A DNA stretch of 64,000 bases from the NCBI RefSeq assembly GCF_024166365.1, contig NC_064842.1, positions 16,525,001 to 16,589,000 of the forward strand. Reading direction: 5' to 3'. A program made the translations under genes and the position numbers. The notes under the pieces are model-generated. The model did not search any database and was not told the DNA's origin. It saw nothing but the letters and a program-made list of their open reading frames with translations. Positions 32,113 to 43,121 of this stretch are shown here, piece by piece. Numbering within the stretch: the first letter of the stretch is position 1; every line of letters begins with the position of its first letter. The stretch comes from Elephas maximus indicus. Lineage: Eukaryota > Chordata > Mammalia > Proboscidea > Elephantidae.

Positions 32113-32331
32113 AAACCAGTAAACCCATTGCCACTAAGTCAATTCTGTCTCATGGCGTCCTCATGTGTGTCAGAGTAGAACGGTGCTCCACTGGATTTTC
32201 AATGGCTAATATTTTTTTAAAGTAGATTCCCAGGCCCTTCTTCCAAAGTGCCTCTGGGTGGACTTGAACCTCCAACCTTTTGGTTAACAGCCAAGTGCAC
32301 TACCCATTTATTTGCACCACCCAGGAACTCT
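32113..32331 (-). repeat. AfroSINE, long older subtype
   Basis: Reverse copy: ACCCATTGCCACTAAG, CTCATGTGTGTCAGAG, GGCTAATATTTTTTTAAAGT, CTCCAACCTTTTGGTTAACA, head CACCCAGGAACTC. Diverged flanking copies (TGATTGAATACTTA and TGACTGAATGCCTAC) look like a decayed target duplication. Confidence 0.9.
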
Positions 32332-32867
32332 GACTGAATGCCTACATATTGATTATCATTAAATGATCAAATATTGACCAGGTCTTCACTTTTACCCCTC
32401 TAAAGTCTTTTGGATTAGGATATTTAGCCTTAAGCCAAAGGAATAAAAATGTTGAAGGGTAGATTTCAGGCAATGATAATCACAAAAACCTCTCCTCAAC
32501 AGTATTTTGGAAGGAAAAAGTCTTTCTAGGCTTAGCATTCTTCAGAGGAAGCCATATATAAGGCTACTGTCCCTTACTTGCCCCTTGTAAGATCCAAGAA
32601 AACCCACCAGCAGCATCCCCTGGAGGTGTGAGGTCATTTCGAGATTTGGATTTGATTTTTTAGTGCTAAACTCCTCTGCCTTCCTGAACATCCACTAACA
32701 ATGGACTCCCCTCTCCCCTTCTTTTATGCTGCTTAATTCTCCAGAGCCCCTATGTAGCATTGAACTTTCCAGGTAACGTTAAGGGCCACAAGAACATTCT
32801 TAGGAATAAAGGCACAAGACACTTATATGATACCTCTGGCTTCCAAAGTGTCTACCAACTGTCAAAC
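32332..32867. other. No gene or repeat recognised
   Basis: Unique-looking, mildly AT-rich DNA. Confidence 0.45.
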
Positions 32868-33070
32868 AAAACCGCTTGCTGTCGAGTGGACTCTGACTCG
32901 TGGTGACCCCATGAACCAGAACAGAACGGTGCTCCATAGGGTCTTCAGTGGCTGATTTTTTTTGGAAGTAGGTCACGAGGCCTTTCTTTGGAGGCGCATC
33001 TAGGGTGGACTGGAACTTCCAACCTTTTGGTTAGCATCACCCAGTGACATAAGCCATCGAGTGACTCAGA
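32868..33070 (-). repeat. AfroSINE, long older subtype
   Basis: Reverse copy with GCTGTCGAGTGGACTCTGAC, GGTCTTCAGTGGCTGATTTT, CTTCCAACCTTTTGGTTAG. The head side is rearranged or eroded after 33,030. Confidence 0.85.
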
Positions 33071-33394
33071 AATACCAAGGAAGAATCCTGATAGAGTCCA
33101 GAGGGAAAGTATGACCTCATCCGAAGCTGCCCCAGGGAGGAAGGCGCATCTCTCACCCTCTGACTGCGTTCCCGGCTGAGCGAAGCTCCTGGAAGCGGGA
33201 TGTGTGTCAGGACTTGTTGGCTCACGTCTGGCTGCCTCCCCCAAGAGAGCTCTCAGGGCAGGGGAGGGAGGGAAGGGGCCAGGAGCACTTCGGGCATTTC
33301 CCACCAGCCTGAAATGGGCACTGGCTACCTGGGAGAAAAATGACTCTGAAAGAGGCTTCTAGCACCTCCCTCGCCTCCATCTGAGGAAAAAAAA

Positions 33395-33592
33395 CACCAC
33401 CAGCTGCTGCTGACTTGACTCTGACTCATGGCGTTCCCACGTGTGCAGAGCAGAGCTGCTCCGTAGGGTTTTCAAGGCTGACTCTTTAGATCCATGTCAC
33501 CAGACCTTCCTTCCAAGGCACCTCTGGGTGGGTTTGAACCACCAACTTTTACTGTTAGCAGCCCAGTACTTAACCATTTGTGCCACCCAGAG
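33395..33592 (-). repeat. AfroSINE, long older subtype
   Basis: Reverse copy: CTGACTTGACTCTGACTCAT, GGGTTTTCAAGGCTGACTC, GGTGGGTTTGAACCACC, head TTGTGCCACCCAGAG. Confidence 0.88.
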
Positions 33593-33929
33593 AAACTATG
33601 CTAATAATCACTCGGCTCTCCTAGATGGGCCTTGCTGCACCTGAAAACCTAAGAGGAGTGTCCCCACTCATTATCTGGAGATGGTCCTTGCCGTGGGTGC
33701 TCAAGGCTTAAGAGGGTCAGCTGTTTTGCGGTTGCCCGATGCTCTGCAGCTGTCATTGCAAGCTGAAGTGCACTTTGGCCTAATCTTACTGAACAATTCT
33801 GCCTGGCTGGAAAAGCAAAGCGCTGCACCTTTCAGCTTCTAAAACCAGCAGGCTATTTATTATCCCACCGTAAGGTGATATATCAGCCAGGGTTCTTAAC
33901 TGCAAGTATAACTGGGACAGGAACTTGGA
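33593..33929. other. No gene or repeat recognised
   Basis: Unique-looking DNA. Confidence 0.45.
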
Positions 33930-34260
33930 GTCATCATTCTCAACTCCTCCCTTTCCCTTATACTCCACATTCAGTCCATCATCAAGGGCCATCTCTTCTT
34001 CATCCTAAATATCTCCCAAATCCAATCACACGCTAAATCTCCACTCCGGCCACCAGCAGTCCAAGCCACCGTCTCTCACCTGGACCCCTGTAACAGCCTC
34101 CTACTTGGTCTTCCTGTCTCTACTCTTGGTTCTCTCCAATCTAATTCTCCACCCTGCAGCCACACTGAATTATTTCAAATACAACCTGATTATGCCACTC
34201 CCTCATTTAAAGCCCTTCAATGACTTTAAATTATCATCAGGATAAAGCCTCATGTGTTAG
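33930..34260 (+). repeat. Ancient mammalian LINE-like relic
   Basis: CAGTCCAAGCCACCGTCTCT, CACCTGGACCCCTGTAACAG, CCTCCTACTTGGTCTTCCTG and ATTATGCCACTCCCTCATTT form a block seen in ancient L2-like mammalian repeats. The family is uncertain. Confidence 0.5.
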
Positions 34261-34789
34261 TCTAGATCCTCCCAGCAGCAGACATCAAGTTAGGAACAAA
34301 AGTTCAAGAACTTTATTTGTGAGAGAAAATGGGGAGGGAGTTGGAAGAGGCTGAGACCCCAAACGAAGGAGGGAGGGGAGAAGGGCCCAAGACTGCCCTG
34401 CAGTCTAAGGGGGGTTCAACAAAGCCTTCCCAGAGTCCTTCAACCAAAGCTAGTGCTTAGCATCCCTGTTGCACTCAGTCCTTGGCTGGGAGCCGCCGAG
34501 GGAAACGTGGCCTCAGCACAGGTGGACTTCAGAGTACAGCACTGGGCTCTTTGTCAATTGGAGGTCCACAAGATGCTTCCTCCTGGCCACCACACCCCAA
34601 ATCCATATTGTGGCCCACGTTTTCCAGCTCATCTCCTGCTGCCCTGACTTGACTTACACATTCCCATACCTGAGTCTTTGGACATCCCTGCTCCCTGTGC
34701 TCCCAAAATGCTACGTCATACTACCCATCTCACATTATTAACGCCTGACTTACTCCTGAGACTTCAGCCTCCAGCAGAGACCAGGGCTG
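34261..34789. other. Non-coding, possible LTR-like piece
   Basis: AAGAACTTTATTTGTGAGAG near 34,310 resembles a reversed polyadenylation region, but no LTR ends are visible. Two overlapping plus frames (34,453-34,741) have no domain. Confidence 0.35.
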
Positions 34790-34855
34790 TTTTATTCACT
34801 GCTGTATCCTCGAAAGCCTGGCACACTGTAGGTGCTCAGTAAATATTCATTATTG
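34790..34855 (+). repeat. L2 3' end relic
   Basis: TGTATCCTCGAAAGCCTGGC, then ACTGTAGGTGCTCAGTAAAT is the L2 closing block. Another L2-like piece occurs at 35,025-35,095 (GCATCTACTATGTGCTAGG). Confidence 0.72.
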
Positions 34856-36070
34856 GGTAAGGTCACCTAAAAGAGAGAGGTATAGGCAAAGAAGGAACGT
34901 AACCTTCAGGAGAGTGGTCAACCACCGAGGCCACAAAAACAAAGCTCAGGCGCAAATGGGGCAGAGCCCATCCAGGCACTGTTGGTTGACTGAACTTGAC
35001 ATTGTGAGCACCCATCATGTGTAACTGAGCATCTACTATGTGCTAGGTGCTGGTGATTAAACAATGAGTAGAACCACTTGAAGTCTAATGTGGGATTTAT
35101 AGTCAGTCCAGGGGAGATAGCCCTGTCAGGTACCAGAAGTTCTCACCCTCCTAGCAGGTCTATGTACACCTATCATTAGGCATTATGGTCAAGATATTTA
35201 ACTGATACGGCACAGGCGCTGACCAATCAGAACAGACTGCATCCAGTAACAACTAGTGTAGTCATGGAGGGCATTCCAGGTGAATATCTGCTCTACCTGC
35301 AAGTAGAGACCCATACTACTTATACTTGTTCTGAGTCATGGCCACCAAGGAAAGCCTCCTCCCCAGCCTGGCTGGAATGACATAGTATCTGGTTTTATTT
35401 CTCACTGTAAGTGATGGCTTCATGCTCTTGTGAACTCTGTTACCCAAGTCAACCTCCTTGAGTCCGAGTGCCACCAAGGTGTGGACAAGATAGTTTCCCA
35501 GCACATGAAGGCCAAAATATGGAACCTAGGCCATGGTGATCCACCTTCCTTAGGGCCAGGCCAACTTGTGAGACTTCCTGGGAGCTACAGAGCCCCCTCC
35601 CTGTAACCCTGGACCTGTCCCTGCTGCTAGGCAGCAGTTTGGTGGTGGCCATCCGTGTCTGTGAGTTGACACTTGATTGCGGGTGGGTGAGGTGGCCTCT
35701 CAGAACACAGATTCAGGAGCATCTTCCAAAGAGGTTGCCTCTGATATTGAACCAGCCTTGTTGGGGGTGGGGGGGGGGGTGGGAGGTCAGTACATGGTAA
35801 TTGCCCTGGTGGCTATTTAGAATGCTGCCAGGCCCCAGGAGCCTTAACATATCAAAAGCAGGAGCCTGAGGGTCCTGAATGGGAAGCAGGGATTAGATTC
35901 AAGGTGGGGGTGCTGGGAGACACCGTATTTCAGAACCTAAGATAAGGCCCTGCCCAGTGAGCTCACAATTATACAAAATGAAAAGGAACTGGCCATCTTC
36001 CTGAAATATTAAATTTAGGGAATTCCTGCATGGGTCTTTCCCACTGGGAATATAAAATTTATATTAGAAT
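34856..36070. other. Mostly unique DNA
   Basis: Besides the L2 piece at about 35,025-35,095 and a G-rich run at 35,763-35,785 nothing is recognised. Minus frames at 35,316-35,652 have no identifiable domain. Confidence 0.42.
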
Positions 36071-36254
36071 TTTGCTGTTGTTAGTTGCTGTCATGTTGAT
36101 GCTGACTCATGTCAACCCCATGTGTACAGAGTAGAACTGCTCCGTAGGGTTTCCAAGGCAGATCAGCAGGTCTATTTTCTGAGACACCCCTGGGCAGGTT
36201 CAAACCAACCTTTCAGCTAGTAGTTGAGCACTTAACCTTTTACACCACCCAGAG
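36071..36254 (-). repeat. AfroSINE-type copy with RTE-like tail
   Basis: Tail GCTGTTGTTAGTTGCTGTCA, body ACCCCATGTGTACAGAGTAG, head TTTTACACCACCCAGAGGAC. Part of the middle block is deleted. Confidence 0.85.
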
Positions 36255-36274
36255 GACTAAGAGGACATGTCTAA

Positions 36275-36465
36275 TGAAAAGTTTCTCAAAGTGTGGTTTG
36301 AGGATCATTTGCCTGAGAATCAAATGGCTGTTTGCCAAAAAGGGAGATTCTTGGGCCACACCCCAGGGCCTACAGAATTGGAACCTCTGAGGGTGGGCCC
36401 TGGGTGCCTGCTCTTTTAACTGGTGACTCTTGAAGCTTACATGGTCCAAATGCTACTAGTGGGTG
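36275..36465. repeat. MER20/MER5-type hAT relic
   Basis: TTTCTCAAAGTGTGGTTTGA, GATTCTTGGGCCACACCCCA and CCTACAGAATTGGAACCTCT follow the order of non-autonomous Charlie-type elements. Confidence 0.68.
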
Positions 36466-37195
36466 ACATAATCAAGTGAGGAAACCGGGGTGATGACATC
36501 CTGCACCTCCCACACAATTTTTAACTTTTAATAAGTACCATAGAGGAAAGCAAAGTAGACAAATGCATTTTTCTTCAGACCCTGTAATTTTTCTTTTATC
36601 TTAACATTTTACTTCAGTTTGAGAACTCAAAATGTGAAGGGAACAAGGGCATTCTTTGTTTTCTTCCATGGGCCTTGAGCACTCTGTGAAAAGTGGCCTT
36701 GTTTTACCCCACCCCTCACAGCCTGCATACTGGGAGAGACCCTGACTCTATGACGGGGTCATGGCCAAAGTCCCTGAGAGAATATGGTGTTTCCTGATTC
36801 AGCAGGGTCTCTAGGCCTGAATACCCAAGGCCTAAATATACTAAAAAACAAAAAACATACAGAGGGCCTAAAAATAGAGCCCATGAGACCCAGCCTAACC
36901 GGATAAGAACAAGAGCCTCCCAAGATGCCCAAAGAATGCTTCTGTACAAAGGAACCCTACGCCCTCTAGTGGGAGAGAGGAGAGGTTCCTGGCCCGTGGG
37001 CCAGACTGACCAGGCTGCATGCTGAGTCTCCTGGGATGAAAAAAAGAGAGGCCCTAGAAATCCCACAACCTCAAGGTCCCTGACTAGAGGAGGAAAGAGG
37101 GTGGAAATGCACTGCTTTTGTTTTACTAACTTCGACATGATTTTAGACTTTTATTCACATATATAATATGTATAATGTACAATATTTTAATAATG
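36466..37195. other. Unique DNA, one long frame not called
   Basis: The 140-codon minus frame at 36,716-37,138 has hydrophobic stretches but no recognisable family and no neighbouring splice or promoter signal. I treat it as incidental. Confidence 0.4.
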
Positions 37196-37197
37196 TG

Positions 37198-37233
37198 TAT
37201 AGGGTCCCTCTGAGTTGGAATCCATTCGATGGC
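37198..37233 (+). repeat. AfroSINE tail scrap
   Basis: Only the tail (TATAGGGTCCCTCTGAGTTG, then GATGGCAGTGGG) is present, immediately left of an opposite-strand SINE. Confidence 0.78.
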
Positions 37234-37249
37234 AGTGGGTTATTTTCTA

Positions 37250-37443
37250 TGTTGTTTTTCGGTGCCGGCAAGTCTCATAACAACCCCATGTGACAGAGAA
37301 GAACTGCCCCATAGGGTTTTCTAGGTGATAATCTTTATGGGAGCAGATTGTCAGGTCTTTCTCCCTCAGGGCTGCCGGGTGGGTTCGAATTGCCAACCTT
37401 TTAGATAGCAGCTGAGTGCTTAAATGTTACAATACCAGGGCTC
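37250..37443 (-). repeat. AfroSINE, long subtype
   Basis: GTGCCGGCAAGTCTCATAAC, GCCCCATAGGGTTTTCTAGG, GTGGGTTCGAATTGCCAACC, head ACAATACCAGGGCTCC. It includes an ATCTTTATGGGAGCAG middle block that the short subtype lacks. Confidence 0.88.
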
Positions 37444-37460
37444 CATGTTTTATCTATAAA

Positions 37461-37624
37461 ACCCAAAAATCAAACCTGTTGCCATCGAGTCAGTTCCAAC
37501 TCATAGTGACCCTATAGGACAGAGTAGAAACGCCCTATAGGATTTCCTTTGAGTGGCTGGTGGATTCGAACTGCTGACTTTCTGGTTAGCAGCTGGGCTC
37601 ATAACCACTGTACCACCAGAGCTC
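37461..37624 (-). repeat. AfroSINE, short subtype
   Basis: Reverse complete copy: AAACCTGTTGCCATCGAG to GTACCACCAGAGCTCC. Confidence 0.92.
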
Positions 37625-37753
37625 CATATTACCTATACGTATATGTATATAAACACATATAATTTATTTTAATAATCATAACCTTCCATTAATACAGGGC
37701 TTTAAACTTTTTTCATTATTTCTTAGGGAGATTAAGTTTAAAAAAAAAAAAAA

Positions 37754-37947
37754 GTTGCCAACCCATTGACTTCAGCTTATGGCGACCCCATGTATGTTAC
37801 TGTAGAACTGTGTTCCTTACTGTTTTCAATGGCTGACTTTTTGGAAGAAGATCGCCAGGACTTTCTTTCAAGGTAACTCTGGGTGGACTCACACTTACAA
37901 CCTTTAGGTTAGCAGCTGAGTGTGTTAACTTTGCATTACCCAGCGAC
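37754..37947 (-). repeat. AfroSINE, long older subtype
   Basis: GTTGCCAACCCATTGACTTC, GACCCCATGTATGTTACTGT, GTTTTCAATGGCTGACTTTT, head TGCATTACCCAGCGAC. Preceded by an A run (37,740-37,753). Confidence 0.88.
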
Positions 37948-38349
37948 TTTAAGTTACTACTACTAAATTCACACATATGTAACACATAACCAGTGAGTAT
38001 ATCTAAGCATCTCAGGCTGCCAAGCTGAAAATTCTATCCAAGATGGCTGTTCTCTTGGGTGGAGTGCACAGCTTTGGGACAGACATTCAGAACAGTAAAA
38101 GAGGAAGGAGACACTTCTGAGCCAGGAAATTGGGTTGAATGAATCATTCCAGAACTCTCTGTAGTGACAGATTCCTCTGCTGGCCAAATTGTCCTATCTA
38201 AAGATATCAACTCAGATACGCTTAAGTCAACAAGAAAACACACTCCTGTTTTATACATTTTAAGAAAGTATGTAGATTAACAGTAAAGTGCCTACTTAGG
38301 ATTGCATAGAAATCAGACTGACTAAAAAACACCAGGTTTTTAATAGAAG
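37948..38349. other. No gene or repeat recognised
   Basis: Unique-looking DNA; minus frames at 37,969-38,258 show no domain. Confidence 0.42.
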
Positions 38350-38760
38350 CTTTTAAAAAAGTGCACAGAAAAGGATGAGTGGGACTTCACCAGGGGAAGA
38401 TAGGGAACACCTGACAGGGGGAAGCTGTGAGGTGTGGAATTGCCTTGCCAAAAGCAATTTAACCCTTGTTCTTGGTTCTTCCAAGCCAGACCAACACCTG
38501 AGGTGAGTAAGGGCCGATGCTAAGCCTCATGAGGCATGATATAGTCTATCACGGCCACGTGGTGAGGCCGGTAAAAGCCCTGAGCCCTAAGGTTCTGATG
38601 GGGCTCCCTAGTTGGTGACCACGCACAGGACAGAGTGGTATGTCCCTCCTTGGAACATGCAAGGTTCGGGCTGTGACCTCTCCCAGACCTTACCCTATGT
38701 GTCTCTTTGTTTGTATCCTTTTTGGTTGTAATAAAGTTGCGGCCATACGTATAGTATAAA
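38350..38760 (+). mobile_element. Possible solo LTR
   Basis: It has an LTR-like plan: CCTTGTTCTTGGTTCTTCC, CCCTTAC-rich stretch, TTTGTATCCTTTTTGGTTGT and a polyadenylation signal AATAAA at 38,730-38,735 close to the right end. No TG...CA ends or target duplication could be fixed, so the boundaries are guesses. Confidence 0.42.
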
Positions 38761-38764
38761 AAGC

Positions 38765-38966
38765 AAAGCCAAATTCGTTGCAGTTTAGTCCTACAGTTTG
38801 TGAGTTCCACTGTAGGACAGACTGGAACTGCCCCATAGAGTTGCCAAGCCTGTAATCTTTACGGGAGCAGATCATCAGGTCTTTTCTTTGGGGAGTGGCT
38901 GAGTGGTACGAACCATCAACCTTCTGGTTAGCAGCCGGCGCTAAAGCACCGTGCCACTAGGGCTCC
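38765..38966 (-). repeat. AfroSINE, long subtype
   Basis: AATTCGTTGCAGTTTAG, GGAACTGCCCCATAGAGTTG, ATCTTTACGGGAGCAGATC, head GTGCCACTAGGGCTCC. Confidence 0.88.
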
Positions 38967-39729
38967 TTATGTAGTAGGGTGTACTCTTCATGAATTCCGT
39001 GAGTCATCCTGGTGAATTAATGAACCCACAGGGCAGTGAGAGCCAGCAGGGGCCGGCATCCGCCTATTTGGCAGGGAAGGCGGCCTTCCAGTGAGTGAGT
39101 GCTGCCCTAGCTCTGGGTGGTGAGGGTCTGAGAATGCTGCACGGGCAGCTGGTCTGAGAGATGGTATCCATCTAAACTGTGAGTCCTGACTCAGCTCTGG
39201 GGCGACTAGTCTAGAGAGAGAGCGTGCCATGTGAGCGCCTGGCAATGAGGGTGGAAGAGGGGGAAGGTGAGGACTGGGCCTATCCACACTCTGGGAATTG
39301 GGTTCACGCTGATCCTTACCACACAGTTGGCAATTGGGTGGGATTTGCCACTGTAACCTGTTTTGTGCAGAAGTAAAAACTTCAGGCCCTTTGCTGTGCA
39401 GAGAACATAATCACGTGTCTGGAGAGAAAACAGAGGGTGGCACGTGGTACCCATGAAGTAAATGCACCTTCTAGCAGCCTAGAATCCAGGTGAATCGCTG
39501 TTACTGTACTCACATCATCTGGATAGGTAAGTGGTTATTTTTTTTTTAGGCTGGAAAATTGTGGAAGAAGTATTTTTTTGAACCTATTTGCAAAGCCAGC
39601 TGCAGACTTGAAGCCAGTGGTACAGAAGGAAACTTCCTTCCAGACAGTGGGCACGGAACAGTCCTTTTTGAAAGTCACAGAGTTTGAGAAATGGTTTTCT
39701 TTTTTCTTCCACCCCTAAGAAACTTTCAG
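38967..39729. other. Unique DNA, no gene called
   Basis: Two overlapping minus frames (38,988-39,454) without a recognisable domain. No repeat recognised. Confidence 0.42.
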
Positions 39730-39930
39730 GAGCCCTGGTGGTGCAGTGGTTAAAGTGCTTGGCTGCGAACTGAAAGGCTGGTGGTCTGAACCCACCGGCT
39801 GCTCCACAGGAAAAAGATGTTGTGCTCTGCTTCCATAAAGACTATAGCCTTGGAACCTTCTGGGGCAGTTCTACTCTGTCCTATAGGGTTGCTATGAGTC
39901 AGAATCAAATTGATGGCAGTGGGTTTGGTT
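39730..39930 (+). repeat. AfroSINE, long subtype with imperfect TSD
   Basis: Head GGAGCCCTGGTGGTGCAGTG, middle TTCCATAAAGACTATAGCC, tail GGCAGTGGGTTTGGTTTAG. Left TAAGAAACTTTCA and right TAAGAAATCTTCA are near-identical flanks. Confidence 0.92.
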
Positions 39931-39937
39931 TAGTTTG

Positions 39938-40333
39938 GGTAAGAAATCTTCACCACCACTCATCCTTGAAATCATAACTGAGAGCAGGAGAGGACAAAAA
40001 AAATTGGAAAGAGGACAAGTCAGAAGTAGGTCTGACATCATTTGCTTTTCACTTTTTCAGCAGAGGAGAAATCAGCTAAGCCAACGTTCACATCCGAGGT
40101 TCAGTGCTTTGCATGGGATCAAAAAAAAAAAAAAACACCTAAAAGGATATGGTGTGAGGGAAAAGTGGGGCCTGCAGCGAGGCCCTACAGTCGTGAGGGC
40201 GTGTCGACAAGAAGCCCGCAGAACTGATGGTACCTGACAAGAGAACCCTTTCAGAGTGGACTTGTGGGAAGTGTTATGAACCACTGCCTGAAGCACATCT
40301 GAAAATCTGCCGACAAAAATTTCAAAGGAGGAT
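39938..40333. other. No gene or repeat recognised
   Basis: Includes an A run at 40,121-40,134. Frames in this stretch are not supported as genes. Confidence 0.42.
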
Positions 40334-40947
40334 TGTCTTAGTTACCTAGTGCTGCTGTAACAGAAATACCCCAAGTGGGTGACTTTAACCAAGAGAAACT
40401 GATTTTCTTAAATTTGTTGCTGTTGTGTGCCGTAGAGTCGATTCCAACTCATATCGACCTTACAGGATAGAATAGAACTGCCCCCCCTAGGATTTCCTAG
40501 GCTGAAGTCTTTTCTCCCGGGAGCTGCTGGTAGGTTCGACCTGCCAACCTTTCAGGTTAGCAGGTGAGAGCTTAACCACCGCACCACCAGAGTTCATTTT
40601 CTTACAGTTAGGAGGCTGGAAGTCCAAAGCCAGGGTGCTGGCTCTAAGAGAAGACTTTCTCTCTCTGTCAGCTCTGGGGGAAGGTCCTTCCTTGTCTTTT
40701 TTCAGCTTGTTCCTCGGCTCTTTGGCCATCTCCACGTGGCATCAATCTTTCCCAGTTTGTCCTTGCTTGCTTCTGTGCCAAACGGCCTCTTTTATATCTT
40801 AAAAGTGATTGGTTTAAGACACAGCCCGCATTGATATGGCCTCATTAACGTAACAACGAAAACCCTATTCCCAGATGGGATTATATCCACGGCAGAGATG
40901 TTAGGATTCTAACACATGTTTGGGGGAACACAGTTCAACCCATAACA
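40334..40947 (-). mobile_element. MaLR-type solo LTR, interrupted
   Basis: Left end TGTCTTAGTTACCTAGTGCT and right end CAGTTCAACCCATAACA are the reversed LTR termini. CTTACAGTTAGGAGGCTGGA and CAGATGGGATTATATCC are typical internal blocks. The AfroSINE at 40,411-40,595 splits it. Confidence 0.85.
40411..40595 (-). repeat. AfroSINE inside the LTR, 9-bp TSD
   Basis: GTGCCGTAGAGTCGATTCC to CACCGCACCACCAGAGTTC. ATTTTCTTA flanks it at 40,402-40,410 and 40,596-40,604. Confidence 0.92.
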
Positions 40948-41149
40948 AGTGTGCAGCATACTCCTTTAACGTCTTCACTGCTGGAGAATCTGTCCTTTCT
41001 GGGGTGGACTGAATTTTTGGAAACACCTACAAGCTATTCAGAACCAACTGCCGTGAATTAAAATCAAGCTGATTTCCCCCATGTGGATCAGGTGCCTACT
41101 CTGAAAGCAATTTTAACAGAAAAGAGCCGAAAAGTGTTCTAAGCGATGG

Positions 41150-41958
41150 CACCAGTACAGGGCCCCAGAAGGAATCGTTGCTTTGATCAGGATCGGCACA
41201 AAGCTCGTTCCTATCAGGTAGGGTTAAAAGTGTACCAAATGTCCAGCTTTTCCAAACTGCTGTACCCCTCCATCATCTCTAACATCAACTACTCCTCCTC
41301 CCCTCAGTACTCTCCCTCTGTCTCTGGGTTCCGTAATTCACTGCAGCGTCTCACAGAACTCACCAACCACATCACGGAAATGGCTCACGAGGTCGTGGAG
41401 GCCGGCAAGTCCCAAATCCGTGGGTCGGGCGTAGGCTTCTCTTGACTCACATGGCTGGAGGGGCCGATGAACCCAAATCGGCAGGCTAGACAACGAGGCT
41501 GCTGGCTCACAAGGCTGGCAAAGGTGGCGAATCAAGCAGATGATAGGCTGCTGGCCCATAGGACGGACTGCAGAAGCTGGCGAATCCCAGAATTGGCAGG
41601 TCAAAGAGCAGGCCACTGGCTCAATCCCCAGAACCAGAGGTCTGACAGTGACGAGCCAGACACAGGATCCAGATACAGAGAGAGCACCACCAGTGCACCC
41701 ACACATATACACTGGATGCAGGCCACACCCCAGGGAAGGGTGTGACTTGAGTAAGGGTGGAATCTGAGTCACGCCCTCCTGCAAGGGCGTGACTCAAGAT
41801 ACACCCAACACTAATCCTGCCCCATTAACACATAGAGGTTAGGATTTACAACACATAAAATGGAGGATAATTAGATCAGATCACAAAATGGAGAACAGCC
41901 ACAAAATACCGGGAATTGTGGCCCAGCCAAGTGGACACACAACCCCAACCATCACAGG
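41150..41958 (-). mobile_element. LTR-type element, second family
   Basis: Shares AATGGCTCACGAGGTCGTGG and AAGTCCCAAATCCGTGGGTC with the 52.35-52.92 kb LTR, and GATCAGGATCGGCACAAAGC with the truncated copy at the window end. The right end CAACCATCACAG is the reversed LTR start; the left end is approximate. A 13-bp perfect hairpin (arms 41,765-41,777 and 41,784-41,796) lies inside. The 148-codon minus frame here is a repeat artefact. Confidence 0.72.
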
Positions 41959-41959
41959 T

Positions 41960-42950
41960 TCCATACATGTTAATTGCACAGTTCCACTCAATCATTGTGT
42001 GAGTCACAGACTATGGGTAGAAGGGCCATATTAAAAAGTTCATTGCACCGCTGCCTCCACAGTGGTTAATTAGGAGGAAATAACAGTCATACAGCTGTAT
42101 GAGTTGTGGACAATCTTTTAAACGGCTTTATCTTATGATCATATTTTGTGGCATTCACAAATTCCAGGTAACGCTGGTTTCACAGCTTTAAACACCCTCC
42201 ATAAGTCCTGTGGAGATCTGTAGAAGATCCATTTATAATTTCCCGGCCGCTTTTTGTTTTCAAAGATGTTGATGTTGTTGACAGTGGTTGTCATGTATTG
42301 CAGCCTTCTCTTCAACTTGTGCCAAGACCAGCTGTGCTTTACCTGGAGGAAAAAGTGTAGGTACCACCCCAGGCTCTCACTTTAAATAACCCTGTAACTC
42401 AAACTCAGACCTTTCTTACTACATTTATATCCAAATGTCCCCAGATCCCCATTTCTCATGCCCAACAGCCAAAGCCTACCATCTAATAATTACTGCTCCT
42501 GAGGTTCATGTTTACCAAATTTCATATTTCATTTCATACATATCACAAGATGGTTATATTCCATTTAGAGCACTTTCTTATCCTTTCGGCTGACTATTTC
42601 TGTTTTGCCTTCTTTTGAGCACTTCAAAGACTATTTTTGTTTTAATTTCAGGGGAACAGGCAAATTTCAAGCAGAATTAATCAGAAAATGAGGCTATTTA
42701 GAGAAAGGTGTTCATGTACAGAAAAGGGACAGCTAACCCCTTGTGGAAAGGGCGACACCCTCTCTAGCTCTCATGCTGAAGAGCCTCCTCCTGCTTTGAC
42801 CCCACCTCTGTCTTCTTGGCCAGAAGAAGCAGTCACTTAAAAGCAAGGAGCTAAAGTGGGGGGCTAGGGACTTGGAAGTGAAAAGAAAAGAAAGCGCTTT
42901 TCTCTTTAAAACTAGAAGCAGGCGTCCACCCAGTCAAACAGATTCTGGAG
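41960..42950. other. Unique DNA, no gene called
   Basis: About 1 kb without recognised repeats or sizeable frames. Confidence 0.45.
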
Positions 42951-42963
42951 AGATTAAAGAGAA

Positions 42964-42996
42964 CCATTGCTGTCGAGTCGATTCCGACTCATAGCA
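42964..42996 (-). repeat. 33-bp AfroSINE tail insertion with 13-bp TSD
   Basis: Only the last 33 bases of the SINE (CCATTGCTGTCGAGTCG ... CTCATAGCA reversed) are present. They sit exactly between perfect AGATTAAAGAGAA copies at 42,951-42,963 and 42,997-43,009. Confidence 0.93.
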
Positions 42997-43121
42997 AGAT
43001 TAAAGAGAAATAGCAAAAAAAAAAAAAAAGAAATACTTTCTCAAATTTCTAGCTGGGCAAGAAGGTGTTAGATGTTTACAGTGGGCCAATAAAAGGAAAA
43101 AGCCCCCAGTTAAAAGCATTT

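Noticed and set aside
35316-35652. Possible processed pseudogene on the minus strand
   Set aside because: The peptide is not recognisable, and there is no poly(A), target duplication or parental gene that I can name.
36716-37138. 140-codon minus frame with hydrophobic segments
   Set aside because: No recognisable family, no promoter or splice signals nearby; length is within chance for this composition.
41338-41784. 148-codon minus frame with Cys-rich peptide
   Set aside because: Entirely inside an LTR-type repeat that recurs at 52.4 kb and, in part, at the window end.
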